Shown piece after piece: positions 1-6,267 of a DNA stretch of 14,841 nt. Origin of the DNA: Salinisphaera sp. UBA1666 (GTDB taxonomy: Bacteria > Pseudomonadota > Gammaproteobacteria > Nevskiales > Salinisphaeraceae); contig DCKU01000109.1 of assembly GCA_002320455.1 (NCBI GenBank), forward strand, positions 1 to 14,841, read 5' to 3'. Numbering within the stretch: the stretch's first letter is position 1; every line of letters begins with the position of its first letter. The notes under the pieces were generated by a model. The model made no database searches. It saw only the letters and a program-made list of their open reading frames with translations, and had not been told where the DNA came from. Both the position numbers and the translations under genes were made by a program.

Positions 1-213
1 TCCGCGGAAACGGGGTAGAACCCGGACGTTGACCACGGGCTGACGGTCACGCTGGATCACTTCGTGACCCGGGCCGATCAGGACCGAGCGCTGGATATCC
101 TGCAGTTCAAGCTCGACGTGCTCTGGTCCATGCTGGACGCCATGTGGATGGCCTACGTCGAAGACCGGCCGCCCTACCACGGCTGTCCGGCAATTCCGAA
201 GGTGGCCGAATGA
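1..213 (+). CDS. pqqC: PqqC 3' end (pyrroloquinoline-quinone synthase), cut by the window edge, frame broken near base 16-25
   Basis: PqqC is the cofactorless oxidase that carries out the last ring closure and oxidation in PQQ synthesis. Only the C-terminal part is here. In the frame ending at TGA 211-213, residues after base 25 read D-V-D-H-G-L and then LQFKLDVLWSMLDAM, followed by RPPYHG, which is the conserved PqqC C-terminal helix and tail. The same frame has a TAG at 16-18. Reading the first 25 bases one frame over gives P-R-K-R-G-R-T-R, which resembles the basic segment that normally precedes D-V-E-H-G-L, so a one-base loss near 24-25 would explain the break. Because it touches the window edge I cannot tell a real frameshift from a contig-end sequence error. 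The stop overlaps the pqqD start as ATGA, implying translational coupling. Confidence 0.8.
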
Positions 214-491
214 GCGCGCCCACCGTCGACGCCAGTAGCGTGGCCTGCATTGCCCGCGGACATCGCCTGCAATACGAGCCGGCGCAGGACTGTCATGTCC
301 TGCTCTACCCGGAGGGCATGGTCACTCTCAACGCGCCGGCCACGGAAATACTGTCGCGCTGCGACGGCCAGCGCACGGTAGGCGAGATCTGTTCGTTGAT
401 TTCGGCAGAGTTCGACGGCGCGGACGTCACTGACGATGTCATCGACTTCTTGAAACTGGCGGCCTCACACGGCTGGGTACGGCTGACCTGA
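210..491 (+). CDS. pqqD: PqqD, PqqA-binding chaperone of PQQ synthesis
   Basis: This 93-residue protein has the normal length of PqqD, the RiPP recognition element that binds the PqqA precursor peptide and presents it to the radical SAM enzyme PqqE. The central stretch YPEGMVTLNAPATEILSRCDG, then the T-V-G-E-I motif and the D-D-V-I-D-F-L helix near the end, are family hallmarks. I chose the ATG at 210 rather than the open frame further upstream (144), because the upstream part overlaps pqqC out of frame and the ATG forms a 4-base ATGA overlap with the pqqC stop. pqqE, usually immediately downstream on the same strand, is instead on the opposite strand, 14 bp away tail to tail. Confidence 0.92.
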   Translation: MSAPTVDASSVACIARGHRLQYEPAQDCHVLLYPEGMVTLNAPATEILSRCDGQRTVGEICSLISAEFDGADVTDDVIDFLKLAASHGWVRLT

Positions 492-505
492 GCCCAGCTG
501 CGGCC

Positions 506-1666
506 CTAGCTGCGATCGACCGACGAGCGATCGTGCAGGCGCTTGGAGTTCTTGGGGTTGCGGAACACGATCGGCCGGGCGTCGGATTGCTCGGGCGCCT
601 GGCTGTTGGCACGCGCCACCGCGTCGGTCACCACATCATGCGACGGCGATTTGGCGCAGACCGGGTCGGTGGCATACATATCGCCGGTGAGCATATAGGC
701 CTGACAGCGACAGCCGCCGAAGTCGTCGTGTTTTTCCACGCAGGAGCGACAGGGCTCGGCCATCCAGTCGAACCCGCGGAAATGGTTGAACGCGGGGGAG
801 TCGTTCCAGATCCAGGCGATATCGTGCTCGCGCACATCGGGAAACTCGATGCCGGGTAGCTGGCGCGCGGCATGACAGGGCAGGGCCAGGCCGTCCGGCG
901 CCACGCTCAGAAACAGATCGCCCCAGCCGCTCATGCACGCCTTGGGCCGATCCTGATAATAATCCGGCAGCACGAAATACAGCTTCATCCGCCCGCCGGC
1001 CTCGCGATATCGCGTGGTCACCCGTTCTGCGTGGGCCAGCTGTTCGCGCGTGGGCAGAAGCTGCTCTCGGTTGTGCCAGGCCCAGCCGTAATACTGCGTG
1101 TTGGCCAGCTCGACGTAGTCGGCATCCAGCGACTCGGCCATGGCGATGATGTCGTCGATGTCATCGATGTTGTGTCGATGCAGCACGATATTGAGCACCA
1201 TGGGATAGCCGGCGGCCTTGATAGCACGGGCCATGGCTTTTTTCTGCTCGAACGTATTCGAGCCGGCCAGGAAATTGTTGCGCTCAGCGTTGCTGGCCTG
1301 AAAGCTGATCTGGATATGATCCAGCCCGGCCTCGGCCAGGGCGTTGACCCGGGCCGCATCCATGCCGATGCCTGAGGTGATGAGATTGCTGTAATAGCCC
1401 AGGCGCGCGCCCTCGGCCACGATCGCTTCCAGATCGCGGCGCGCCAGCGGCTCGCCGCCGGATAGCCCCAGCTGGGCAGCCCCCAGTTTGCGGGCCTCGC
1501 GCAGCACCTTGAACCAGTCGTCGGTGGTCAGCTCGGCGCCTATTTGGGCCATTTCCGTCGGGTTGCTGCAATACGGGCACTGCAGCGGGCAGGCATAGGT
1601 CAGCTCGGCCAGTAGCCAGAGCGGCCGGGCGATGCTGACGCCGTCGTGTCGAAGCGGCTGTGTCAT
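506..1666 (-). CDS. pqqE: PqqE, radical SAM/SPASM enzyme that cross-links PqqA
   Basis: PqqE uses S-adenosylmethionine and iron-sulfur clusters to form the carbon-carbon bond between the conserved Glu and Tyr of PqqA, the first committed step of PQQ synthesis. The 386-residue product has the radical SAM cluster motif C26-x3-C30-x2-C33 (ACPLQCPYC), the SAM-binding GGEP at 70-73, and a C-terminal SPASM domain with Cys at 244, 264, 306, 309, 319, 321 and 337, the expected set for two auxiliary clusters. The length is typical and no key residue is missing. The bases before ATG 1666 show no clear Shine-Dalgarno sequence. It lies 98 bp downstream of pqqA on the same strand with a strong terminator between them, so expression probably depends on read-through or a promoter not recognised here. 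Confidence 0.95.
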   Translation of the reverse strand: MTQPLRHDGVSIARPLWLLAELTYACPLQCPYCSNPTEMAQIGAELTTDDWFKVLREARKLGAAQLGLSGGEPLARRDLEAIVAEGARLGYYSNLITSGIGMDAARVNALAEAGLDHIQISFQASNAERNNFLAGSNTFEQKKAMARAIKAAGYPMVLNIVLHRHNIDDIDDIIAMAESLDADYVELANTQYYGWAWHNREQLLPTREQLAHAERVTTRYREAGGRMKLYFVLPDYYQDRPKACMSGWGDLFLSVAPDGLALPCHAARQLPGIEFPDVREHDIAWIWNDSPAFNHFRGFDWMAEPCRSCVEKHDDFGGCRCQAYMLTGDMYATDPVCAKSPSHDVVTDAVARANSQAPEQSDARPIVFRNPKNSKRLHDRSSVDRS

Positions 1667-1687
1667 GGTGTGTCGCAGATTATGGAC

Positions 1688-1716
1688 AAAAAAAGGGGGC
1701 GGTTAGCGCCCCCTTT
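1688..1716 (-). terminator. Intrinsic terminator or attenuator between pqqA and pqqE
   Basis: On the - strand a perfect 10-bp stem, AAAGGGGGCG pairing with CGCCCCCTTT (arms at 1707-1716 and 1692-1701), with a 5-base loop at 1702-1706, runs straight into T7 at 1688-1694. This is a textbook Rho-independent terminator. It lies 48 bp after the pqqA stop and 22 bp before the pqqE start. In other pqq operons a hairpin after pqqA is thought to keep the precursor peptide message in excess over the enzyme messages; the same role here is inference. Confidence 0.85.
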
Positions 1717-1764
1717 CTCCTGCTAAGCCTTGTCTAGACAAAGCCTGCATGTCGCATCAGCGAC

Positions 1765-1842
1765 TTATTTGTTGCTGACGTACATGGTGATCTCAAAGCC
1801 CAGGCGCAGGTCATGAGCCTTCGGTTGCGTCCATTGTTTCAT
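1765..1842 (-). CDS. pqqA: PqqA, PQQ precursor peptide (25 residues)
   Basis: This tiny gene encodes the ribosomally made peptide whose Glu and Tyr side chains become PQQ. The peptide starts MKQWTQPKAHDLRLG and then contains E17-I-T-M-Y21, the invariant E-x3-Y pair that PqqE cross-links, and ends V-S-N-K. PqqA peptides are usually 22-29 residues, so the size fits. A good ribosome site (AGGAG, complement of 1850-1854) stands 7 bases before the ATG. It is too short to be seen by ordinary ORF cut-offs. Next on the strand come a terminator and pqqE. Confidence 0.95.
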   Translation of the reverse strand: MKQWTQPKAHDLRLGFEITMYVSNK

Positions 1843-2014
1843 TGGCATTCTCCTCTGCTGGCGTGGGTGGGAATTTCAGCACAGCGCTTTGCTGCGGCTA
1901 TGAATCTTACTGTACGCCTTTTAAATCGCTTATGCAGCACCTCGGAACATTTTTTTATGGCCCGGCCATGGGGCCGATCCCGGCCGGCCATCCGGCTGCC
2001 CGGGACGCATTCGT
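1843..2014 (-). promoter_or_regulatory. pqqA: Leader and promoter region of pqqA
   Basis: This 172-bp gap between the EamA-gene stop and pqqA holds no coding region I can support on either strand. The part from about 1900 to 1960 is clearly AT-rich compared with its surroundings and includes a run of seven T on the + strand (1951-1957). This makes it the likely place for the pqqA promoter. I found only poor -35/-10 matches (for example TAAGAT or TACAGT as -10), so the promoter may need an activator. Confidence 0.35.
1978..2005 (-). repeat. GC-rich inverted repeat just after the EamA-type gene
   Basis: TCCCGG at 1978-1983 and CCGGGA at 2000-2005 pair, and inside them GCCGG (1983-1987) and CCGGC (1992-1996) can form a competing 5-bp stem. 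The hairpin lies 9 bp beyond the stop codon of the transporter gene. No T-run follows on the - strand, so it is not a standard intrinsic terminator. It may slow polymerase or protect the 3' end, or be chance in GC-rich DNA. Confidence 0.3.
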
Positions 2015-2905
2015 TCAAGCGGCTTGCGGCTGGGCAAACGCGCTACAACAGGCACACCCGGCCAGTGCACAACCGGCAAACAGTGACAGTGAGGCCTCGG
2101 TGCTGCCCGCGGCGACGAGCGTTACCGCAGCGATGACCGGCACGCCGTAGGGCAGCACCGGAATGATGCGCGGGTTGCCGTTTCTGACCACGTGCCCCCA
2201 GGCCACGAAACCGAGGCCGTATGGCCCGATGCCCAGCAGCGCGGCTGCTGCGTAACCCGTGCCGTCGCTGGGCATTCGGATGGCGCCCTCCAGGGCGAGC
2301 TGGCCCAACAGCGACAGCACGCCGCCGGCCGCAAAGAACATCGGAAAATCACGGCGAACGGGGCGATCATAAACCTGCAGGAACAGCGAATAGGCCACCC
2401 ACGAAAGCCCTGCCAGCAAGCCACCGGCATAGCCGAGCCAGGCCGTACCGGAAGGAACATGGGTGCCGCCGTTGATGACCACGACGCCGGCCAGGCCCAG
2501 CAACAGGCTGAAAAACGTAATCACCGACGGCCGTCGACGGCTGTAAACGTCACTGGCCAGGGCAAACAGCAGCGGCCAGGTATACGTGATGACCACGACC
2601 TCGGCCGCCGGCGCATATTCTAGCGCGGCGAAATAAAAGCCGGCGCCGCCGACCAGCCCGCCCGAGATGAATACCCACGCATACCAAGGATGTGCACGCG
2701 GCGCCCGGCAAAGCGTGCCGCGGGTGCCCGGCAGCAGCCGGCTACAGGCCGCCGAGGCCAGCATGGCCAGCCCGGTCAGCTCCAGCGGTGACAGATCCGC
2801 GGCCATCTGCCTAAGCCAAGCGGTTGCACCCCACATGACGACTACCAGCAGGCTCAAGGCCAGCAGCCGCGTGTTCGAGCCGTCGGGTCGAAGATCGATC
2901 GACAT
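2015..2905 (-). CDS. EamA/DMT-family transporter, YddG-like exporter
   Basis: The 296-residue product is very hydrophobic, with about ten membrane helices arranged as two EamA repeats (roughly residues 12-145 and 155-285). An inner-membrane drug/metabolite-transporter fold is therefore well supported. Helix pieces such as ITYTWPLLFAL (about 106-116) and the G-L-G-F-V-A-W-G-H segment near 230-238 resemble the aromatic-amino-acid exporter YddG branch, but the substrate is unknown. The ATG at 2905 shares one base with the TGA of the upstream BCCT gene (TGATG), so the two are translationally coupled. An uptake and an export carrier in one transcript suggests a shared metabolite or an exchange role (inference). 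Confidence 0.85.
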   Translation of the reverse strand: MSIDLRPDGSNTRLLALSLLVVVMWGATAWLRQMAADLSPLELTGLAMLASAACSRLLPGTRGTLCRAPRAHPWYAWVFISGGLVGGAGFYFAALEYAPAAEVVVITYTWPLLFALASDVYSRRRPSVITFFSLLLGLAGVVVINGGTHVPSGTAWLGYAGGLLAGLSWVAYSLFLQVYDRPVRRDFPMFFAAGGVLSLLGQLALEGAIRMPSDGTGYAAAALLGIGPYGLGFVAWGHVVRNGNPRIIPVLPYGVPVIAAVTLVAAGSTEASLSLFAGCALAGCACCSAFAQPQAA

Positions 2906-4476
2906 CAGCCGGCCCTCGCCGCGGTCTGCGTGAGGCGCGCGTCATGTTGAAGTTCGCCCGACATCGCGCGATACAGGGTGTAGCACATCGTCAACAAAAC
3001 CAGGCAGAACGGCAGGCCCGAGGCCACCGACGCGGTCTGGATCGCACTGAGCGGGTTGCCACCGCCCAGGGTGCCGGCAACAAGCAGCACAGCCGCGATG
3101 ACGCCTTCCAGCACGGCCCAGAACATGCGCTGCTGCCAGATTGGATGCGGGTCACCGCCGTTGGTCAGCATATCGACCACGAGCGAGCCCGAATCCGACG
3201 AGGTCGCAAAGAACAGCGTCACCACCACGATCTGGAGCATGGCCGCAGCGCCGATGAGCACGCCGGCAACCGGCAGCTGGTCGAGCATCACGAAGATCAT
3301 ATGCGCCGCATCGGCGTCTAGAAGCGCCTGGCCGCCGGTACCGGAAAGCAGTGGCTCGAGCGCGGTGCGGCCAAAAATGACGAACCAGATGATCGACGCG
3401 CCGCTGGGAACCAGCAGGGTGCCGAGGATGAACTGGCGGATGGTATAGCCGTGGGAAATACGGGCGATGAACATGCCCACGAAGGGCGACCACGAGATGA
3501 ACCAGCCCCAATCGAACAAGGTCCACGCCGACTGGAACGACTGGCCTCGTTCGTCGGTAAATATGCGCAGGCTCGTCAGCGGCAGGTTCTGGATGTAGTA
3601 GCCCAGATCCGTGCCCAGCGAGCTCAAGATATACAGCGTGGGCCCGGCGATGAAGACGAATAGCGCGAGTAGCCCGGCCAGTGCCGCGTTGAACAGCGAC
3701 AGACGGCGGATACCGGCATCGATGCCTAGCATGAGGCTGGCAATGGCCATGGCTTCTACGGCAACGATGACGGCCAGTTGGGTACCCAGGCCGTCATCGA
3801 CGGGGACCAGCCCGCTGAGCCCGGCCGCGATCTGGCTGGCCCCCAGGCCGATCGATGTCGCCAGCCCGAACAGCGTGCCGAATACCGCCAGGATATCGAT
3901 GGTATGACCGACGGGCCCGTAGATACGATCGCCGATCAACGGATAGAACGCCGATGCCGGCTTGAGCGGCAGCCCGCGGCGATAAGAAAAATAGCCCAGC
4001 GCCAGCCCGAGCACGATATACGCGCCCCACGGATGCAGCCCCCAGTGATAGAAGGTGTAGTTCATCGCCGTACGGGCCGCAGCCTGGGTGCCGGCCTCGC
4101 CGAAGGGCGGGTTGTCGAACAGCATGATCGGCTCGGCCACGCCGTAATAGACCAGGCCTACGCCCATGCCGCAGGTAAACATCATGGACAGCCACGACAG
4201 CGTCGAGAACTCCGGCCGGGCGTCATCCGGCCCGAGCCGCAGTCGCCCGGCCGGGCTTGCGGCCACGGCCAGCACGAATACCAGGAATATCGACATGGCA
4301 AAGATATACAGCCAGCCGAAATAGGTCGTAATGAACGTATCGACCTGATTGGCCACGGCAGCAAAGTCGCGCGGTGCGAGCGAGGCCCAGCCCACCATGA
4401 GAATCATGAGCAGGCCGGAGGTAAGAAATACCGGCGGATTGGTATGCGTACGGATATAGCGTTTGATGAAAGACAC
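2905..4476 (-). CDS. BCCT-family (betaine/carnitine/choline) transporter
   Basis: The 523-residue inner-membrane protein has about twelve helices. It carries the BCCT tryptophan-rich signature FDWGWFISWSPFVGMF (321-336) and continues I-A-R-I-S. It also has GMGVGLVYYGVAEP (103-116) and ATSSDSGSLVVD (424-435), all diagnostic for carriers of quaternary ammonium solutes. I start it at GTG 4476, since AGGA lies 7 bases upstream and the preceding 72 in-frame codons are not family-like and overlap the DUF1127 gene. The C-tail is short, without the long regulatory extension of BetT/BetP-type osmosensors, so osmotic gating is less likely. It is second in a DUF1127-BCCT-EamA operon opposite a LysR gene. 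Exact substrate and coupling ion cannot be read from sequence. Confidence 0.92.
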   Translation of the reverse strand: MSFIKRYIRTHTNPPVFLTSGLLMILMVGWASLAPRDFAAVANQVDTFITTYFGWLYIFAMSIFLVFVLAVAASPAGRLRLGPDDARPEFSTLSWLSMMFTCGMGVGLVYYGVAEPIMLFDNPPFGEAGTQAAARTAMNYTFYHWGLHPWGAYIVLGLALGYFSYRRGLPLKPASAFYPLIGDRIYGPVGHTIDILAVFGTLFGLATSIGLGASQIAAGLSGLVPVDDGLGTQLAVIVAVEAMAIASLMLGIDAGIRRLSLFNAALAGLLALFVFIAGPTLYILSSLGTDLGYYIQNLPLTSLRIFTDERGQSFQSAWTLFDWGWFISWSPFVGMFIARISHGYTIRQFILGTLLVPSGASIIWFVIFGRTALEPLLSGTGGQALLDADAAHMIFVMLDQLPVAGVLIGAAAMLQIVVVTLFFATSSDSGSLVVDMLTNGGDPHPIWQQRMFWAVLEGVIAAVLLVAGTLGGGNPLSAIQTASVASGLPFCLVLLTMCYTLYRAMSGELQHDARLTQTAARAG

Positions 4477-4514
4477 GGATCCATCCTGAAAAATCGAGAG
4501 CGGCGAGACAGCGG

Positions 4515-4913
4515 TCAGTAGGTTTCCAGCCCGGTCGACAGCCCGAGGCGGCGATGGCGCAGCGCTTCGGTAGCATCGACCGTGTGCGGCAGCCGCAGGG
4601 CCCAGGCCAGCTCGCTGCGCCGAAAGCCCAGACACGCCAGACGCGCCTCTGACTCGCGCAACAGAGCCCTGATCCAGGCCCGGCGCCGCCACACGTCCAG
4701 TCGCACGCGCACCCGTGCCAATGCATTGATCGGCGGCATCGCCGGCATGGCGAGATACGGCGCGTCGGGCATCCGGCGAGACCGTGGGAAGAGCGGGTCG
4801 GTATCGAGCGTCGAAAGCGAGGCGCCCCGATCTTCGCGGGCCCGCTGGACCTGCTGTATATCTTGGATACGCGGTTGAAGCGGCGCGTCCTGGCTAGCGT
4901 TGCGGCGTGTCAT
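4515..4913 (-). CDS. DUF1127 (YjiS-like) small protein
   Basis: The 132-residue, Arg-rich protein has a low-complexity N-terminal half. Its C-terminal part (about 62-107) fits the DUF1127 pattern: a basic helix R-V-R-L-D-V-W-R-R-R, then L-L-R-E-S-E-A-R-L-A-C-L-G-F-R-R-S-E-L. Members are often small accessory proteins; some are reported as RNA-binding or regulatory, but the role here is unknown. The ATG at 4913 has AGGG about 7 bases upstream. An internal Met at residue 48 or 56 is a possible alternative. It is first in the operon with the BCCT carrier (38 bp gap) and faces lysR. DUF1127 genes beside LysR regulators are common. Confidence 0.75.
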   Translation of the reverse strand: MTRRNASQDAPLQPRIQDIQQVQRAREDRGASLSTLDTDPLFPRSRRMPDAPYLAMPAMPPINALARVRVRLDVWRRRAWIRALLRESEARLACLGFRRSELAWALRLPHTVDATEALRHRRLGLSTGLETY

Positions 4914-4943
4914 ATCGCGACCCTGGCAGCGGAATCGGGCGTC

Positions 4944-4972
4944 AATATGCGCTTGTCCTGTCTATCTGTTAA
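4944..4972 (-). promoter_or_regulatory. Predicted sigma70 promoter of the DUF1127-BCCT-EamA operon
   Basis: On the - strand TTAACA (complement of 4967-4972, five of six to TTGACA) is followed after 17 bp by CATATT (complement of 4944-4949, four of six to TATAAT). Transcription would start near 4937 and give a leader of about 24 bases before ATG 4913. The -35 lies inside the spacer of the proposed divergent lysR promoter. Confidence 0.5.
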
Positions 4973-4982
4973 ACGCTATTTT
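4953..4982 (+). promoter_or_regulatory. Possible sigma70 promoter of the lysR gene
   Basis: TTGTCC (4953-4958) and TATTTT (4977-4982) are separated by 18 bp, each matching consensus at four of six positions. The short leader would lack a ribosome-binding site, as does the sequence directly before ATG 5011. The promoter overlaps the divergent one, as expected for a LysR autoregulated pair. Confidence 0.35.
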
Positions 4983-4998
4983 TTGAACGATCTATCAA
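4983..4998. promoter_or_regulatory. Candidate LysR operator (inverted repeat TTGA-N8-TCAA)
   Basis: TTGAACGATCTATCAA is an imperfect palindrome with perfect 4-base ends, set between the divergent promoters and the lysR start. The element CTATC occurs twice around it (4962-4966 and 4992-4996). It does not match T-N11-A exactly, so assignment to the adjacent LysR regulator rests on position only. Confidence 0.35.
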
Positions 4999-5010
4999 TT
5001 TTTGTGATGT

Positions 5011-5883
5011 ATGGCACGGACCCCTGTTCTCGATCTCAAGGCACTGCAAAGCTTCGTCGCTATCGTGGAAACCGGCAGCTTTACCGACGCCGCTCGGCAG
5101 ATGCGCTACTCGCAGTCGGCGATCAGCATGCAGATCAAGCGTCTCGAAGCCGCGCTGGGCGTGTCATTGTTGGCGCGCACGTCGCGCGCTCTGGTGCCGA
5201 CCCGGGCAGGCCGCGAGACGCTGGGCTATGCCCGCGAGATGCTCCGGCTGAACAGTGCGCTTCGCGAGCGTTTATCCGATAACGAAATTGCTGGACGGGT
5301 GCGGCTGGGGCTGCCGGCCGATTTCGCACTCTATCTGCCGGAAACGCTGGGGCTGTTCGCCGAACGACACCCGAACGTCGAGCTGGAAGTGCGATCGGAG
5401 TTCAGTATCAACCTGGTTCGCCAGGTCGACGCCGGGGATATCGATCTGGCGATCGTCACCCGCGAGTCTGATATCGCCGGCGGCTATCAGCTGCGTCGGG
5501 AACCACTGGTCTGGGCAGCCGCACCCGGCTCGGGGGCCCACCTGCGGCGCCCCGTGCCGCTGGCGCTCTGGCCGGACGGCGTCTGTGCGTTTCGAACGGC
5601 GGCCACCGACGCGTTGGACGCCGCGGGCGAGTCGTGGCGTTCGGCGTTCGAAAGCCAGGCGTTTGGTGCCCTGCGGGCCACGGTACTGGCGGGCCTGGCC
5701 GTCACCGTGGCTATTCCCAGCATGGTCGATAACGATCTTGCGATACTCGACCCGACAACGGCGGGCCTGCCGGATTTACCGGCGATCGATATTCGACTGT
5801 ATCGCGGTCGCGGACGAGCGACGAAAGCGGCCGCGTCGCTGGCCGCACTCATCATCGAGCAGGTTCGCGACGGGCGCGCCTAG
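5011..5883 (+). CDS. LysR-family transcriptional regulator
   Basis: The 290-residue protein has the LysR winged helix-turn-helix at its N-terminus (about 8-66): L-K-A-L-Q-S-F-V-A-I-V-E-T-G-S-F-T-D-A-A, then YSQSAISMQIKRLEAALGV and T-R-A-G. An effector-binding periplasmic-protein-like domain follows from about 90 to 285. The size is typical. LysR proteins usually regulate a divergently transcribed operon and themselves, which points to the DUF1127-BCCT-EamA operon as target. Similarity in length and layout to the LrhA/HexA branch is possible but not established. The start has no evident ribosome site; a near-leaderless message is possible. It ends 28 bp before the convergent small membrane ORF. 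Confidence 0.93.
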   Translation: MARTPVLDLKALQSFVAIVETGSFTDAARQMRYSQSAISMQIKRLEAALGVSLLARTSRALVPTRAGRETLGYAREMLRLNSALRERLSDNEIAGRVRLGLPADFALYLPETLGLFAERHPNVELEVRSEFSINLVRQVDAGDIDLAIVTRESDIAGGYQLRREPLVWAAAPGSGAHLRRPVPLALWPDGVCAFRTAATDALDAAGESWRSAFESQAFGALRATVLAGLAVTVAIPSMVDNDLAILDPTTAGLPDLPAIDIRLYRGRGRATKAAASLAALIIEQVRDGRA

Positions 5884-5911
5884 GCTTTGTGGGTTAACGA
5901 CCCGGTATCGT

Positions 5912-6136
5912 TTAGCGAGGCCGGTCAGACCGTGGGCGCTGCGGCCGGAGCGTGGCCAGCCAGCGATCATAGAGACAGGCGGCGTGGTAAGTCGCCACGG
6001 CGAACAGCGAGACTGCCACCGCAAAATCTCGCATGACCGTGGGCGCAGCCGTGGCCAAAAGCGCATGGATCAGGCAGGCGACAGCCGCAATCGTTGCCAC
6101 CGCGATCGATAAGCTGCGAATAGCCACGTGCGACAT
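5912..6136 (-). CDS. Small membrane protein, function unknown
   Basis: This 74-residue ORF starts M-S-H-V-A-I-R and contains two hydrophobic stretches (about residues 7-28 and 35-55) separated by a short polar turn with T-V-M-R-D. An Arg/Pro-rich cytoplasmic tail ends R-S-D-R-P-R. I do not recognise a family. I start at the ATG at 6136 rather than the longer frame to 6208, because the extra part is Cys/Arg-rich, not hydrophobic, and would cover the putative promoter. GGG about 7 bases upstream is a weak ribosome site. Convergent with lysR and downstream of coaD; otherwise 5884-6267 holds no gene I can support. Confidence 0.45.
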   Translation of the reverse strand: MSHVAIRSLSIAVATIAAVACLIHALLATAAPTVMRDFAVAVSLFAVATYHAACLYDRWLATLRPQRPRSDRPR

Positions 6137-6147
6137 GCCTTTACCCG

Positions 6148-6175
6148 GCTTTAGAGTCCACCTACAGACTGTCAA
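6148..6175 (-). promoter_or_regulatory. Promoter-like element with a MerR-style dyad
   Basis: On the - strand a perfect TTGACA (complement of 6170-6175) is followed by AGTC-N8-GACT (6155-6170), an inverted repeat filling the spacer. A weak TAAAGC (complement of 6148-6153) at 16 bp could serve as -10. Dyads in the spacer are typical of MerR-family targets, but those have 19-20 bp spacers, so this is only a resemblance. Transcription would begin just before ATG 6136. Confidence 0.3.
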
Positions 6176-6267
6176 ACCCGCGGCGCCGGGGCAACGCCAG
6201 GGTCGCAAGCCGGCAGGCGACGCCTACGCTGATGCGTCAGACGGTCTCGCGAGCCTGGGCGTGGCGA

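Noticed and set aside
144..209. N-terminal extension of PqqD by 22 residues
   Set aside because: It overlaps pqqC out of frame, has no PqqD similarity, and the ATG at 210 gives the normal length with an ATGA overlap.
872..1375. Long open frame opposite pqqE
   Set aside because: It is a shadow of the well-conserved pqqE codons in GC-rich DNA; the product has no recognisable family.
1942..1980. Hairpin next to a T-run as terminator of the EamA-type gene
   Set aside because: On the - strand the tract after the hairpin is A, not T, so it cannot be an intrinsic terminator in that direction.
3778..4521. 247-codon open frame opposite the BCCT gene
   Set aside because: Shadow of a membrane protein gene; composition is typical of the antisense of hydrophobic codons.
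4477..4692. 72-residue N-terminal extension of the BCCT transporter
   Set aside because: It overlaps the DUF1127 gene, is Ala/Arg/Gly-rich without family similarity, and GTG 4476 has a well-placed AGGA.
6137..6208. Longer start for the small membrane ORF
   Set aside because: The extra 24 residues are Cys/Arg-rich, not hydrophobic, and would cover the promoter-like TTGACA and dyad.
6225..6260. CTGACGCATCAG hairpin after coaD as terminator
   Set aside because: The stem is only 4-5 bp and no T-run follows.
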